Source of the DNA: Nocardia arthritidis
Lineage (GTDB): Bacteria > Actinomycetota > Actinomycetes > Mycobacteriales > Mycobacteriaceae
Assembly (NCBI RefSeq): GCF_011801145.1
Contig: NZ_CP046172.1
Span: 744,001-808,000 of the forward strand
Length of the DNA: 64,000 nt
Reading direction: 5' to 3'
In this document: positions 48,754-57,519 of the stretch, piece by piece
Layout: the number at the start of each line of letters is the position of its first letter
Position numbering within the stretch: the first letter of the stretch is position 1
Position numbers and translations under genes: made by a program
The notes under the pieces: generated by a model
Told to the model about the DNA's origin: nothing
The model's input: only the letters and a program-made list of their open reading frames with translations
The model's database searches: none

Positions 48754-49182
48754 ATGATCTCGGACATGATCATCCGACGAATGTCCATGCTCGCCGTCGC
48801 CCTGCTTCCGGCCGCGGCGGCGCTCACCACCGCTGCCACGGCCACCGCCGACCCGTGGTTGCAGCCGCCGGTGATCGAGCAGGTGATCGTGTCGCCGGGC
48901 AACGCGTCGGTGAAATTCCACAACCCGAACGACGAGGGCGTCTGCTGGATCTACCGAGACGACACCGGCGAAATCCTCGGCGGCAACAACCCGGTGGCCT
49001 TCGCCGTCCCCGGCGGCAGAATGGTCCAGACCTCGACCGGCGCAAATTACATTCCGGCCCAGCGGATCCCGCTGCGCGGCGCCTGTTCGACGGATCACCC
49101 GGCCACCGGCTACGACGGCTCGGCCCGCACCGATATCGTCTACGTCGATGTCCCCGAGCGCCCCCGCACCGGCAGCTTCTGA
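48754..49182 (+). CDS. Small secreted protein of unknown function
   Basis: 142 residues. A Sec signal (MIIRRMSMLAVALLPAAAAL) ends near ATATADPW. The mature 100 residues are beta-rich: VIEQVIVSPGNASVKFHNPN, VCWIYRDDTGEILGGNN, AQRIPLRGACSTDHPATGY. Two cysteines may form a disulfide. I know no family function. Starts at 48754 and 48766 both lie before the signal; no ribosome site decides between them. It stands alone between accD3 and a lipoprotein gene on the other strand. Confidence 0.72.
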   Translation: MISDMIIRRMSMLAVALLPAAAALTTAATATADPWLQPPVIEQVIVSPGNASVKFHNPNDEGVCWIYRDDTGEILGGNNPVAFAVPGGRMVQTSTGANYIPAQRIPLRGACSTDHPATGYDGSARTDIVYVDVPERPRTGSF

Positions 49183-49206
49183 GGTCTGGTCGACCGTCGA
49201 GTCGGC

Positions 49207-49794
49207 TCACCGGACGATCTGTAGCCCGTTGCGGATGCGGTCCAGGTCTGCGCGATAGAAGTAGAGGTCGATGGCCGCCACCTCGGTTCGCATTGAGATC
49301 AGGTACTGTAATTCACCGGAAATGTAAGTGACGGAAAGGTATTCGTCGTAGTCGGATCCATTGCCGTCCTTGGCGGGAACTGTTCCTATGGTCCGGTATC
49401 CGGGCAGACCGCATACTTCGATCCTCTCGGAGGACAATTTCTTCCATCCGGAGGGGCCGACCATGCCGACTGCGGTATCGGATTTGAATGGGGCGGGTGC
49501 GGTGACGGTGATGGTTGCGCTGCGGCGTCCGCCCGGTTTCGGGGTGTCGGGGTGGATCACCAATCCGGGGCCGGTGCCGTCCCACTTCGCCGGTTGCCAG
49601 CCGGGTAACCGTGGAATCCGAACTGTGAACGGATGTTCCGGGGCAGGGTCGATGGCGACGACCGGTCCAGACGCGTCGGCGCACGCGAATTCGGTGACGG
49701 TCGAGGTCTCGGCCGGGTCCGACGCGCCGCATGCGGCCATGGACAGCGCGGCAACACAGACGAACGCCCGTGCGAGACATCGAAGACCGATCAT
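49207..49794 (-). CDS. Lipoprotein of unknown function
   Basis: 195 residues. The signal peptide (MIGLRCLARAFVCVAALSM) ends in AAC, a clear lipobox. The mature part is beta-rich: EHPFTVRIPRLPGWQPAKWD, SATITVTAPAPFKSDTA, VCGLPGYRTIGTVPAKDG and YISGELQYLISMRTEVAAID. This pattern recalls LpqN/LpqT-type lipoproteins of mycobacteria, a weak likeness only. ATG 49794 begins the signal peptide; the open frame upstream is Arg-rich and not family-like. Confidence 0.75.
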   Translation of the reverse strand: MIGLRCLARAFVCVAALSMAACGASDPAETSTVTEFACADASGPVVAIDPAPEHPFTVRIPRLPGWQPAKWDGTGPGLVIHPDTPKPGGRRSATITVTAPAPFKSDTAVGMVGPSGWKKLSSERIEVCGLPGYRTIGTVPAKDGNGSDYDEYLSVTYISGELQYLISMRTEVAAIDLYFYRADLDRIRNGLQIVR

Positions 49795-50370
49795 GGGTCG
49801 AAAGTTTATTCGATTATGCGGGGCTTCCCAGGGCTGAGAGCGGCGACGCTGGCCGCTTGCGGAATCCGGATTGCGGACGGCGGATTGAGATTTCGATCGA
49901 TGGTTGCATCGATGGCGCATCCGCATGGTGCACGTGATATGCAATTTTGCTATGGCGTGTGCTATTTGATTGCTGAAAAGGCAAGCGCCAGAGTGTATTC
50001 GGGTAACAGATACCGGTAATATCCTTCGGCCCAGTCGGTTTCGGATGCAGAACCCGATCCGAACGGGGGCCCGTACCGAATGATCGGTGTGAAATCGATT
50101 CTGCTAGCCGATGCGGTTCTCACTGCGCCGCTTGTATTTTCGGCAGTTGCCGCGAATGTGTTCAGGTTCGAGCGGGCTCGGAGCGGGCTTCCATGGCCCG
50201 CGAGTGGGTCGCTCGGTTCTTTCCAGCTGGGTTCGCGCCCCCTGGTCGGCAAGTGGTGCGGCCGATCGTGAACCTACCGAAGCGATTCAGGCCCAATATT
50301 TTTCATGAGGATGCCGGGGGGCTGCCACTATCATGGCCGACAGTGAGATCATCGAGACCCTGGGGGAGTC
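49795..50370. other. Gene-poor gap, lower GC
   Basis: 576 nt without a convincing gene. The part 49920-50060 is clearly AT-richer than the surrounding DNA. A 63-codon frame (50080-50271) starts with a hydrophobic stretch (LLADAVLTAPLVFSAVAANV) but has no ribosome site and loses coding character after it. A decayed or transferred segment is possible. Confidence 0.5.
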
Positions 50371-50748
50371 GTGGTTGCTGTCGGGAAAATTGTCGCCATC
50401 GCGTTGGACAGTGCCGATCCGGCCGGTCTGGCGCGGTTCTACCGTGAGCTGTTGGATCTGCCGGTGCGGTACGAGTCACCGGAATTCGTTTGTCTGCAGG
50501 GTGAAGGCGTGATGCTGACCTTCGAGTACGTGGCCGATCATCGGCCGCCGGTCTGGCCCGGTGTCGAGGTGCCCAAGCAAATGCACCTCGACATCGAGGT
50601 CGACGATCTCGACGAGGCCGAACGCCGGGCGATCGAAATCGGCGCGGTGAAAGCGGACTTTCAGCCCAAGCCGGAAAGCTGGCGGGTATTGCTCGACCCA
50701 GCGGGACACCCGTTCTGCGTCGTCGCACCGATACCGGCGCATAACTGA
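50371..50748 (+). CDS. VOC (glyoxalase/dioxygenase fold) protein
   Basis: 125 residues: KIVAIALDSADPAGLARFYRELLDLPVRYES forms the first beta-alpha-beta unit, and QMHLDIEVDDLDEAERRAIE with VLLDPAGHPFCVV the second. Metal-site-type residues (His in QMHLDIEV, Glu/His in the last strand) are partly present. Members are glyoxalases, dioxygenases or binding proteins for drugs; no assignment is possible. GTG 50371 follows GGGGGAG at good spacing. Confidence 0.83.
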   Translation: MVAVGKIVAIALDSADPAGLARFYRELLDLPVRYESPEFVCLQGEGVMLTFEYVADHRPPVWPGVEVPKQMHLDIEVDDLDEAERRAIEIGAVKADFQPKPESWRVLLDPAGHPFCVVAPIPAHN

Positions 50749-50898
50749 CGGTGCGAATGCGCGACCAGGTGTGATTCAACAGCTACCGTCGCGGGGAATC
50801 ACCGCGCATCTGCGCCGGGTTGCACTCGGTAGCTGATGTAAGCCGGGTGGCGTTGGCGGACAGAGCTTTTCGTTGCTCGGCGGCGAAAGGGGTCGATG

Positions 50899-51324
50899 AT
50901 GACCGAACAGGGGAATGCGGCGGCGGTGCGGGCGGCCTACGACCTGCTCGACTCCGGGGATCTGGAGGGCTTTCTCGAACTGCTGGACCCGGAGTTCGTT
51001 GCGACGCAATCGGATGCGGTGCCGTGGCGCGGTAGCTATCGCGGGCCGGAGGAGGCGCGCGAAATGTTCGGCCGGGTAGGCAAATTCGCGGAGGCGACGT
51101 ATCGTGCCGACGAGTTCATCGATGGCGGCGAGCGGATCGTTGTCATCGGTGCGGCGACGATCACCCCGCACCTGACGGGACGGCCGGCCACGGTCCGTGA
51201 GCTGCATGTCTGGCGGGTGCGTGACGGGCGGCTGCTCGGTCTGGACATCTTCCTCAACGCTCCGCAGAACCTGCTCACGGAACTCGCGCAGAGCAGGTGC
51301 CGCACAGCGCGTGTAGCGAGCTGA
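50899..51324 (+). CDS. NTF2/SnoaL-like protein
   Basis: 141 residues of the NTF2-like alpha+beta cone: NAAAVRAAYDLLDSGDLEGFLELLDPEFVA, YRGPEEAREMFGRVGKFAEA, GERIVVIGAATITP and RELHVWRVRDGRLLGLDIFL. Such proteins are small cyclases, isomerases or stress proteins; the active site cannot be named. ATG 50899 is chosen over 50896 by the AAAGGGG spacing. It precedes the aldo/keto reductase gene on the same strand, but that gene has its own promoter. Confidence 0.8.
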   Translation: MTEQGNAAAVRAAYDLLDSGDLEGFLELLDPEFVATQSDAVPWRGSYRGPEEAREMFGRVGKFAEATYRADEFIDGGERIVVIGAATITPHLTGRPATVRELHVWRVRDGRLLGLDIFLNAPQNLLTELAQSRCRTARVAS

Positions 51325-51364
51325 ATGGGCCGCTCCAAGTACTGGTCGGTCTGAAAAACGAGTG

Positions 51365-51414
51365 GTCAACACACCGAGTGTGTCGTTGACGGTTCGGCGT
51401 GTCACTCCTACGGT
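51365..51414 (+). promoter_or_regulatory. Operator-like palindrome and leaderless promoter
   Basis: GTCAAC (51365-51370) and GTTGAC (51385-51390) are inverted arms around ACACACCGAGTGTGTC, which itself is nearly palindromic. The promoter TTGACG (51386-51391), 17-nt spacer, TACGGT (51409-51414) overlaps the right arm. The GTG of the reductase follows 6 nt after the -10 box. A repressor binding here would block the -35 box. Confidence 0.5.
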
Positions 51415-51420
51415 CGAGTA

Positions 51421-52272
51421 GTGACCTACAAAAGCGAGACCAGCGCAGTGCCAGCCATCGTGCTGAGCGACGGGAACCTGATCCCGCAACTCGGCTTCGG
51501 TGTGTTCCAGGTGCCGGCCGACGACGTCTTCCCCGTCGTCACGGCCGCGCTGGAGGCCGGATATCGCAGCATCGACACGGCCGCCATCTACGGCAACGAA
51601 GAGGGCACGGGCCGGGCGATTCGCGAGTTCGGGCTGCCTCGTGACGAGGTCTATGTCACCACCAAGGTCTGGAACGAGCATCAGGGGTTCGATTCCACGC
51701 TGCGCGCCTTCGACGCGAGCATGGACCGGCTCGGCCTGGACTACCTGGACCTATACCTGATCCACTGGCCGATCGCCATGGCCGACAAGTATGTCGACAC
51801 CTTCCGCGCGCTACAGGCGCTGAAGGCGCAGGGCCGGGTTCGTTCGATCGGCGTCTCCAACTTCACCGTCGCGAACCTGGAACGCATCATCGGTGAAACC
51901 GGGGAGACCCCGGCGGTCAACCAGATCGAACTGCATCCGCGGCTGGCCCAGCGCGAACTGCGCGAATTCCACGCCGCACACGCCATCGCCACCGAGGCGT
52001 GGAGCCCCCTCGGCCAGGGCACGTTGCTCGACGACAAGACCATCATGTCCATAGCCAACGAACTCGGTCGCACACCCGCGCAGGTCATCATTCGCTGGCA
52101 TCTGCAACTCGGGAATATCGTCATCCCCAAGTCCGTCACCCCGTCCCGAATCAAGGCAAACTTCGAGGTCTTCGGATTCGAACTGTCGAAGCAGCAGATG
52201 GACGCGATCGATGCCCTCGACAACGGTGGGCGCGTCGGCCCCGACCCAGACACCTTCAGCATCGGCGCCTGA
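51421..52272 (+). CDS. Aldo/keto reductase (AKR5-like)
   Basis: 283 residues of the (beta/alpha)8 aldo/keto reductase fold. The catalytic tetrad is visible: Asp52 and Tyr57 in SIDTAAIYGNEEGTG, Lys82 in YVTTKVWNE and His115 in YLIHWP. The NADPH-binding part is IVIPKSVTPSRIKANFEVFG. The sequence fits the prokaryotic 2,5-diketo-gluconate reductase subgroup; the real substrate is unknown. GTG 51421 has no Shine-Dalgarno sequence but starts 6 nt after a good -10 box, so leaderless translation is inferred. Confidence 0.92.
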   Translation: MTYKSETSAVPAIVLSDGNLIPQLGFGVFQVPADDVFPVVTAALEAGYRSIDTAAIYGNEEGTGRAIREFGLPRDEVYVTTKVWNEHQGFDSTLRAFDASMDRLGLDYLDLYLIHWPIAMADKYVDTFRALQALKAQGRVRSIGVSNFTVANLERIIGETGETPAVNQIELHPRLAQRELREFHAAHAIATEAWSPLGQGTLLDDKTIMSIANELGRTPAQVIIRWHLQLGNIVIPKSVTPSRIKANFEVFGFELSKQQMDAIDALDNGGRVGPDPDTFSIGA

Positions 52273-52386
52273 AGCGCCAGCTCGTCTGATACCGACACCG
52301 GCATGGTCGGTGCCCATCCATGTTGCCCGCGGGGTATTTCGCTGGCGTTGTGCGCGCTGGTACCGGTGCGTGGCTAACGGCATCTA

Positions 52387-52773
52387 TTAGTGCGGCAATT
52401 CAGGCTGAATGCCTTCGAACTTCTGCGAGTTGTCGGTATCCACCTGAACGATCTTGTTGACGGCTTTCTCCATGGTGTCGCGGATCAGTGTTACGACCTC
52501 AATGTGCGCTCGCAGTGCAGAGTCCACGTCACCATCGCCGCCAACTGCTTTGGCCGACAACATCTTTGCGAGCTCATCGGCGCAATCGAAGCGGCCGAAG
52601 CCGGTCACGTTCCGTAGCAGGTCGGTGGCCCGCAAAAGATCCTGATAGAGCTCGATCTGCTTATTGCACGCATCTCGGCAGCTGCTGGCGACATCTGGGT
52701 CCAAGAAGAGTCGGCCAGCCTCTGCCTCGCCTTTGAGGTAATCCCAACGGGATCTTTCTGCTTTTAAGTCCAT
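52387..52773 (-). CDS. Helical protein paired with DUF3558 lipoprotein
   Basis: 128 residues, almost entirely helical, no signal peptide. It contains a WDYLKGEAEAGRLFLD start, CRDACNKQIELYQDLLRATD in the middle and AHIEVVTLIRDTMEKAVNKI near the end. The length and helix-turn-helix hairpin-like layout recall WXG100/ESX-associated proteins, but no WXG motif is seen. I do not recognise the family. ATG 52773 follows CGGAGG and starts 12 nt after the DUF3558 stop, so the two form an operon. Base composition is AT-richer than the core genes. Confidence 0.7.
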   Translation of the reverse strand: MDLKAERSRWDYLKGEAEAGRLFLDPDVASSCRDACNKQIELYQDLLRATDLLRNVTGFGRFDCADELAKMLSAKAVGGDGDVDSALRAHIEVVTLIRDTMEKAVNKIVQVDTDNSQKFEGIQPELPH

Positions 52774-52785
52774 GATTACCTCCGG

Positions 52786-53337
52786 TTACCGTGGGAGGAC
52801 CGGCGCGAGTATTTCCGCAGCGGCTTTTGCGCGTTCACAGGGGGGTATCTGCTTTCCCTTGGCCGACACATCGAAGGCCGATATTTCGACAGCGCCGTGA
52901 GCGGTCGGCAGAGCCAAGTAGCACGATTCGGATTTATCTGCCGAGGTGTCTCGATATGTGAAACCGCTACGCCCTTGAACCGATACGTTTGCGAAGTCGG
53001 TATTGGCCTTCTTTGCCTTGAACTCGTCTACGGTATGAATAGTGCTAAGGACCCCGACATTAAAATTGTGCGGAAGTTCCGAATCGTGCCAGTCGCATAT
53101 CTTCCATCCCGGTTCCGGGACATCGAGAATATCGGACTTTTTGGTTGCGGGATCCACGCCGATCTGTCGAAGTAGCTGGTCTGGAATTTGTGTACATGGA
53201 TCCCAAAGGGCTGCGGTAGCGGCCGACGTGTCGACCGTCGTCGGTGCGGGCTGGCCTTGTTTGTCCGGTCCGCACCCGGACGCCAACAGCAGTACCCCCG
53301 TCAGCGCCGTAATGGTCGCTGTTGCCTGCCGTCCCAC
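52786..53337 (-). CDS. DUF3558 lipoprotein
   Basis: 183 residues with a lipobox (VLLLASGC) and a mature domain of DUF3558 type: LWDPCTQIPDQLLRQIGVDP, GWKICDWHDSELPHNFNVGV, GFTYRDTSADKSESCYLAL and PPCERAKAAAEILAPVL. Four cysteines are placed as in the family and presumably form disulfides. DUF3558 lipoproteins are abundant in Nocardia and other actinomycetes, with unknown function. GTG 53337 follows GGAGGG. It is the first gene of a two-gene operon with the helical protein and is divergent from the XRE regulator gene. Confidence 0.88.
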   Translation of the reverse strand: MGRQATATITALTGVLLLASGCGPDKQGQPAPTTVDTSAATAALWDPCTQIPDQLLRQIGVDPATKKSDILDVPEPGWKICDWHDSELPHNFNVGVLSTIHTVDEFKAKKANTDFANVSVQGRSGFTYRDTSADKSESCYLALPTAHGAVEISAFDVSAKGKQIPPCERAKAAAEILAPVLPR

Positions 53338-53681
53338 CTGTGCCCTCCGATCAGCCGTCGCTCGAATCGGCTCAAGGGGTAAGACGCACCCCGCCGTCGT
53401 TCGGTTCCCATCAGAACACGATTGGCTCTGATGCTGGTAGAGGTTGGGGACTGGTGGCGGGTTCTGTGCTGGGCGTATGTGGCGATTCGGGTGGATTCGT
53501 GGGATCGGTCACTCTGTCGGCGCATGTTGGGGGTAGGTGTGGTGCGCAGGCGGTGGTGTGGATTGTGGGATTCTTCCTGCGCTTATGTGCTGGATGCATG
53601 GGAAATCGTGGTGTGGCTTCGACTCGGGGTGGCGCGGTGGTGAGCTGCTCGCTGTCGGCGGACCACCGAGGGAGGCGGGTG
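53338..53681. other. Divergent intergenic region, DUF3558 operon and XRE gene
   Basis: 344 nt carrying the promoters of the divergent units. Frames running through it in three directions have no ribosome sites. I see no clear palindrome; the first 100 nt are AT-richer than the rest. Confidence 0.45.
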
Positions 53682-54583
53682 ATGGCGGTGGTGGAAGAGA
53701 TCGGTTCGACCATTCCGAAGCGTCAGTTGGGGCGGTATTTGCGCGACGGGAGGGAGGAGTGCGGGTTCACGCTCGGACAGGCGGCGCGGATGATCGCGCG
53801 AAGCCCCAGCACCTTGCAGCGCATCGAGACTGGGCAGGTCGTCAAGCTGAATCTTGATGATATCGACGCTCTGTGCCGGCTCTACGATTTCAGTCCTGAA
53901 AAGACAGCAGCGATGAAAGGCCTTGCAGGAGAGGCGAACAAGGACAGTTGGTGGGTCGAGTACAGCGATTTGATTCCGTCGATGTTGGATATCTTCATTG
54001 GTTTGGAGTCCGCGGCGCAGTCGTTGATACCTATGAATCGGAGCTGGTCCCGGGCTTGCTTCAAATACCGGCGTATGCGAGTGCGTTGTTTCGTGCTGTT
54101 CATCCAGAGGACGTTCCGGATGACCACGCTCGTCGGGTCCGGTTGCGGATGCGTCGACAGAGTTTGGTCACCAGGAAGCATCGGCCAGCCAAGTATGAGG
54201 TTCTGCTTCGTCAGTCGGTGCTGCTCGCTGTAGTTGGTGGCCCGAGGGTGATCGAGGCGCAGCTGAGGCATGTTGCCGATTTGAGTACGCGCCCAAATAC
54301 CACTGTGCGGATTCTTCCCTTCTCCGCCGGGTTTCCACTCGGTATTGCGCTGGAGCCGTTTGTACTCCTCGACTTCGGGGTTGATGGCCCGGGGAAATCC
54401 AAGGGCAAGGTTGTAGAGCCGCCTGTTGTCTACCTTGAAACCCTCACGGGCAGTTTGTATCAGCAGCAGCCTCGAGTAATCGAACGGTACCATCAAACCT
54501 ACGAGACTATCCGGAAGCAGGCCCTCGATCCGGTAGCGAGTAGAAGTCTGCTTCGGCAAGCGGCGAAGGAATTCGCGCCATGA
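53682..54583 (+). pseudogene. XRE/DUF5753 regulator, single-base frameshift
   Basis: Restoring one base gives a 300-residue regulator. Residues 1-80 are an XRE helix-turn-helix (RREECGFTLGQAARMIARSP-like: DGREECGFTLGQAARMIAR, SPSTLQRIETGQVVKLN); the rest is DUF5753, with VVDTYESELVPGLLQIPAYA, LLRQSVLLAVVGGPRVIEAQ and VVYLETLTGSLYQQQP. At about 54021-54023 the frame jumps: CTTCATTGGTTTGGAGTCCG runs in one frame, GTTGATACCTATGAATCGGA in the next. One base is missing in CAGTCGTTGATACC. Such genes are abundant regulator partners of DUF397 proteins in actinomycetes. ATG 53682 follows GGGAGG. Whether the loss is real or an assembly error is open. Confidence 0.78.
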
Positions 54584-54783
54584 GGATCGACCTATCGGCC
54601 GAAGACTGGTTCAAGAGCCGTCGCAGCAGCGGGGATGGAAACTGTGTCGAAGTTGCCTTCGCGGCGAACAGTCTTGTGGGGGTTCGGGATTCGAAGAATC
54701 CTTCGGGTCCTGTATTGGTGTTTACTGCCGATGAGTGGTTGGCTTTCACTGACGCGATGGCTGCCGGCGTATTCCATCGTTGA
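54580..54783 (+). CDS. DUF397 protein
   Basis: 67 residues: WFKSRRSSGDGNCVEVAFA, GVRDSKNPSGPVLVFTADEW and AFTDAMAAGVF make up a full DUF397 domain (typical W-K-S-S-x-S-x-x-x-x-x-C-V-E-V and V-R-D-S-K pattern). These small proteins sit next to XRE/DUF5753 regulators; pairs in streptomycetes control development or antibiotic output. ATG 54580 overlaps the regulator's stop (ATGA), so they are coupled. It is intact despite the upstream frameshift. Confidence 0.9.
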   Translation: MRIDLSAEDWFKSRRSSGDGNCVEVAFAANSLVGVRDSKNPSGPVLVFTADEWLAFTDAMAAGVFHR

Positions 54784-55208
54784 TGGCGGCTCGCGAAATC
54801 TATTGCGGTCCAAGCTGGTTCGTTGACTCGACTGTGGCTGTTCGCTTGGTGTGATTTGCGCTGATGGTGCATGCCGACGGTCTGTAACTGATCAAATGGG
54901 GCGCATCCGTGACATGGGGGAATTGGGGTTGGGCTATTCGCAGTTGACACCGATCATGGGTGGTCTTCGTGGCGTCCGTGCATGGGTGCTCGGTCGGCTG
55001 GTGGGTGTGGAGAGATCCGAGATTGGGGTCGGTCAACTGTGTGGAGTGTGGTGAATAGTCGGTCCGAGCTGTCCGTCGACGTTAGCCTTGGTTACCGGAC
55101 GTACCGAATGGCCGTAGATGTCCTGTATCCCAACTTCTTTCGGATCTAACTCGACGTTGGTCAGGTGTTCCTGGACTCGACGCATAGTCCATCCGCGCAC
55201 GGGTTGTG
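54784..55208. other. Gene-poor gap
   Basis: 425 nt after the DUF397 gene and before the HNH nuclease tail. It is AT-richer than the average and shows no frame with a ribosome site and family-like sequence. No tRNA-like fold is apparent. Confidence 0.45.
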
Positions 55209-55234
55209 CCCGCACACCGTGGTGGGTGTGCGGG
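55209..55234 (-). terminator. Hairpin terminator of the HNH gene
   Basis: CCCGCACACC (55209-55218) pairs with GGTGTGCGGG (55225-55234) around a 6-nt loop. The stem abuts the stop codon of the minus-strand nuclease gene. Confidence 0.7.
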
Positions 55235-56722
55235 TCAGTCCCGGTCTGTTGGTGGTTGTTGGTCTTTGAGCCAGTCGCGGTGGTGGGACTGGTCGCGGTC
55301 GTTGCGGTGGTGGATCCGCGATAGGGCTCGTGCCAGCAACTCGCCGGGGTGGTGGCGGTGGTTGACGCGCGGTGTCCTGGTGGGGTCGATGTGTGGTGGC
55401 GCGATCCACCCGGTACGGCCTGGATACCGTGAATCCTTGCCCAGGACAACGGTTTTCCAGCCGTTCGGGCCATCGTTGACCAGACTGTGGCAGTGGTCGC
55501 ACGCCAAGGTCAAATTTTCGATATCTGTGGCGCCGTCGGCGTGCCAGTCGCTCACATGGTGCGCCGCGCACAGACTCGCCGGTGCGTCGCAGCCCGGGCG
55601 GGTGCAGCCACGCAGGGCCGCGGTCAACGCCAACCGCTGTGACGCGGAGGCCAGGCGTCGTTTCCGCGCGAAATGCAGTGGCAGACCGTGTTTGTCGAAT
55701 ACCAGCAGGTAGGGGTCGGCGTGTTCGGCCAACCGCAGGGCCTCGCTGATCGGGATGGTGCCGCCGGTCGCGGTTGTCGCCACACCGGTCTTGCGTTCCA
55801 GATCCTCGACGCTGACGGTCATGATCATCGACACCGGCAGGCCGCGGTGTTCACCGAGTTCATCGACCCGGGTTTGCGGGTCCAGCAGCATCGCCAACGC
55901 GTCGTGCTGACGCTGCGCCACCGTGCGGGTATCGCGTGTCGCGGCCGCCACCATCGCCTCGCGATCGGCGACATCACAGGCCCCGCACGGGGAGTCGGGG
56001 TCGTCGGGGTTGTTCATGCCCGGGCGCGCGTATTTGGCCATGAACGTATCCCACAAACCCCGCAACGTCGGCGACAGCTCACCCCGGATCACCGACATCC
56101 CGTCCGGGCGTTGCCGCCCCACCGTGACACCCCGCATCCGGGCCCGATCCTTGTCATCGGTGACACGGCCATCCGGATCCAGATACGCCAGGACCTTGTC
56201 CCCGACCGCGGGAATGTCATCAGCGCACAGGGTGCGGGCCAGCCCGGCCAACAAGGTTTCGGTGGCCTCGAATTCGGGATTGTCCACCGACCCCGGCACA
56301 TGCGCGAGCACCGCCGAAATCCGTTGCGCGTGCGCCACACTGATCGCGCCCTCGGCCAACGCGGCCGCGGTCGCGGGCAGCAACGGCGGATGCACCTCCC
56401 CGGCCATATCGACACGTGGACCCAACTCCTTGGCCGCTTTGGCTCGCGCCGACGCCTCAGCATGCGGAATACGCAGTGTCTCAACCAGAAACCCCGGCAC
56501 GCCCCGCGCACCCACCTTGGCGGGGATCGACCGCTGCACCACCTGCGCCACGATGTGATGCCCGAACCCGGCCAACCGCCGCATCACAGTCTCGACATCC
56601 CGCAACAACTCGACCACGTCATCATCCGACAACGGAATCAACGAGGTGCCCACCAACTGATCCACACTGGCGAGCAACGAGTCGGCGACTCGTTGCCCCG
56701 CGTCAGGATCGTCCGGTGTCAT
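55235..56722 (-). CDS. 13E12-type DUF222/HNH endonuclease family protein
   Basis: 495 residues. Residues 20-330 form the helical DUF222 domain (LLASVDQLVGTSLIPLSDDD, GFLVETLRIPHAEASARAKA, LAEGAISVAHAQRISAVLAH). Residues 370-450 contain the HNH site: CTRPGCDAPASLCAAHHVSD, then LTLACDHCHSLVNDGPNGWK, with the Cys pairs and His of the zinc finger. These 13E12-repeat-family proteins are multi-copy in mycobacteria and Nocardia and are linked to mobile elements; activity is mostly untested. ATG 56722 is chosen; GTG 56728 adds two residues. The C-terminal tail is His/Arg-rich. Confidence 0.9.
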   Translation of the reverse strand: MTPDDPDAGQRVADSLLASVDQLVGTSLIPLSDDDVVELLRDVETVMRRLAGFGHHIVAQVVQRSIPAKVGARGVPGFLVETLRIPHAEASARAKAAKELGPRVDMAGEVHPPLLPATAAALAEGAISVAHAQRISAVLAHVPGSVDNPEFEATETLLAGLARTLCADDIPAVGDKVLAYLDPDGRVTDDKDRARMRGVTVGRQRPDGMSVIRGELSPTLRGLWDTFMAKYARPGMNNPDDPDSPCGACDVADREAMVAAATRDTRTVAQRQHDALAMLLDPQTRVDELGEHRGLPVSMIMTVSVEDLERKTGVATTATGGTIPISEALRLAEHADPYLLVFDKHGLPLHFARKRRLASASQRLALTAALRGCTRPGCDAPASLCAAHHVSDWHADGATDIENLTLACDHCHSLVNDGPNGWKTVVLGKDSRYPGRTGWIAPPHIDPTRTPRVNHRHHPGELLARALSRIHHRNDRDQSHHRDWLKDQQPPTDRD

Positions 56723-57519
56723 ACCCACACTCTATCGAACCAATATTCGAAAGTCACGAGAAATCAATACGTACAAAGGTAAAATCTTGGTACTCACAAT
56801 TGCGCCAAACCTGTTGTGGCACAGTAGGAAAGCCTCGACAAGCGGTCGTGATACATCGGCGCTGGCTGCGCCCCCGCGTGCCGGTTTCATTGCCCACGAA
56901 CGATGGTGAACGCAGAGCGGGTCATTGCTTGTGGACAGTCCCGAATGGCCCCGGCCTGCCGCCGCCGACAGCGATGCCCAACTCGCGAGCCCTCATCCCG
57001 GCACCTCGTCGGCCACCGGCTCGCGCATGACCCAGTGACTCCCGCCACGGATCGAACCGACAGCACAGAGACTATTTGACTGGCTACTTGGCACCGCCGA
57101 GCCCAAGCGAGATCCAGATCTGGCTGCCGGTCGGCCGTCGATCCGTTGCCGGCACCTCATGGAACCTCGGATAGCGCCCCGTGATTGACCACAGGCAAAC
57201 CCGCACCCGATACGTTGTCCGAGCCTGGCATGGCGGATATTCACCGCGTCGAGCCGATCGGAACCCGCGATCGGACGGCTGAAGATCCCTGTGCCCCGGC
57301 TGGGCATTGCCGCGCGCGTCGACTTCAATTACCACCGACGGGGCCCGAATAGACCCACCTGAGGCGGTGATCACAGCTGCTGAGATCGCAGGTTCTAGTG
57401 AATGACTATGTGGGGCTGAGGTATTCGAAAATCGGCAGGACCTACAACGGATGGTCTGGACTCACGACCCGTACCGCCGATAGCGGCGCGCCTCCGTCGA
57501 TGCCGCCGAATAGCGAGAC
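56723..57519. other. Gene-poor gap of about 800 nt
   Basis: Between the HNH nuclease and a flavoprotein gene. Minus-strand frames (57084-57374 and 56993-57328) carry short plausible stretches such as CLWSITGRYPRFHEVPATDR but lack ribosome sites and a family match. It may contain a decayed gene. Confidence 0.5.

Noticed and set aside
50080..50271. 63-codon frame with hydrophobic start
   Set aside because: No ribosome site, and coding character is lost after the first 25 residues.
57084..57374. 96-codon minus-strand frame
   Set aside because: Some protein-like stretches, but no ribosome site and no recognisable family; treated as a possible remnant only.
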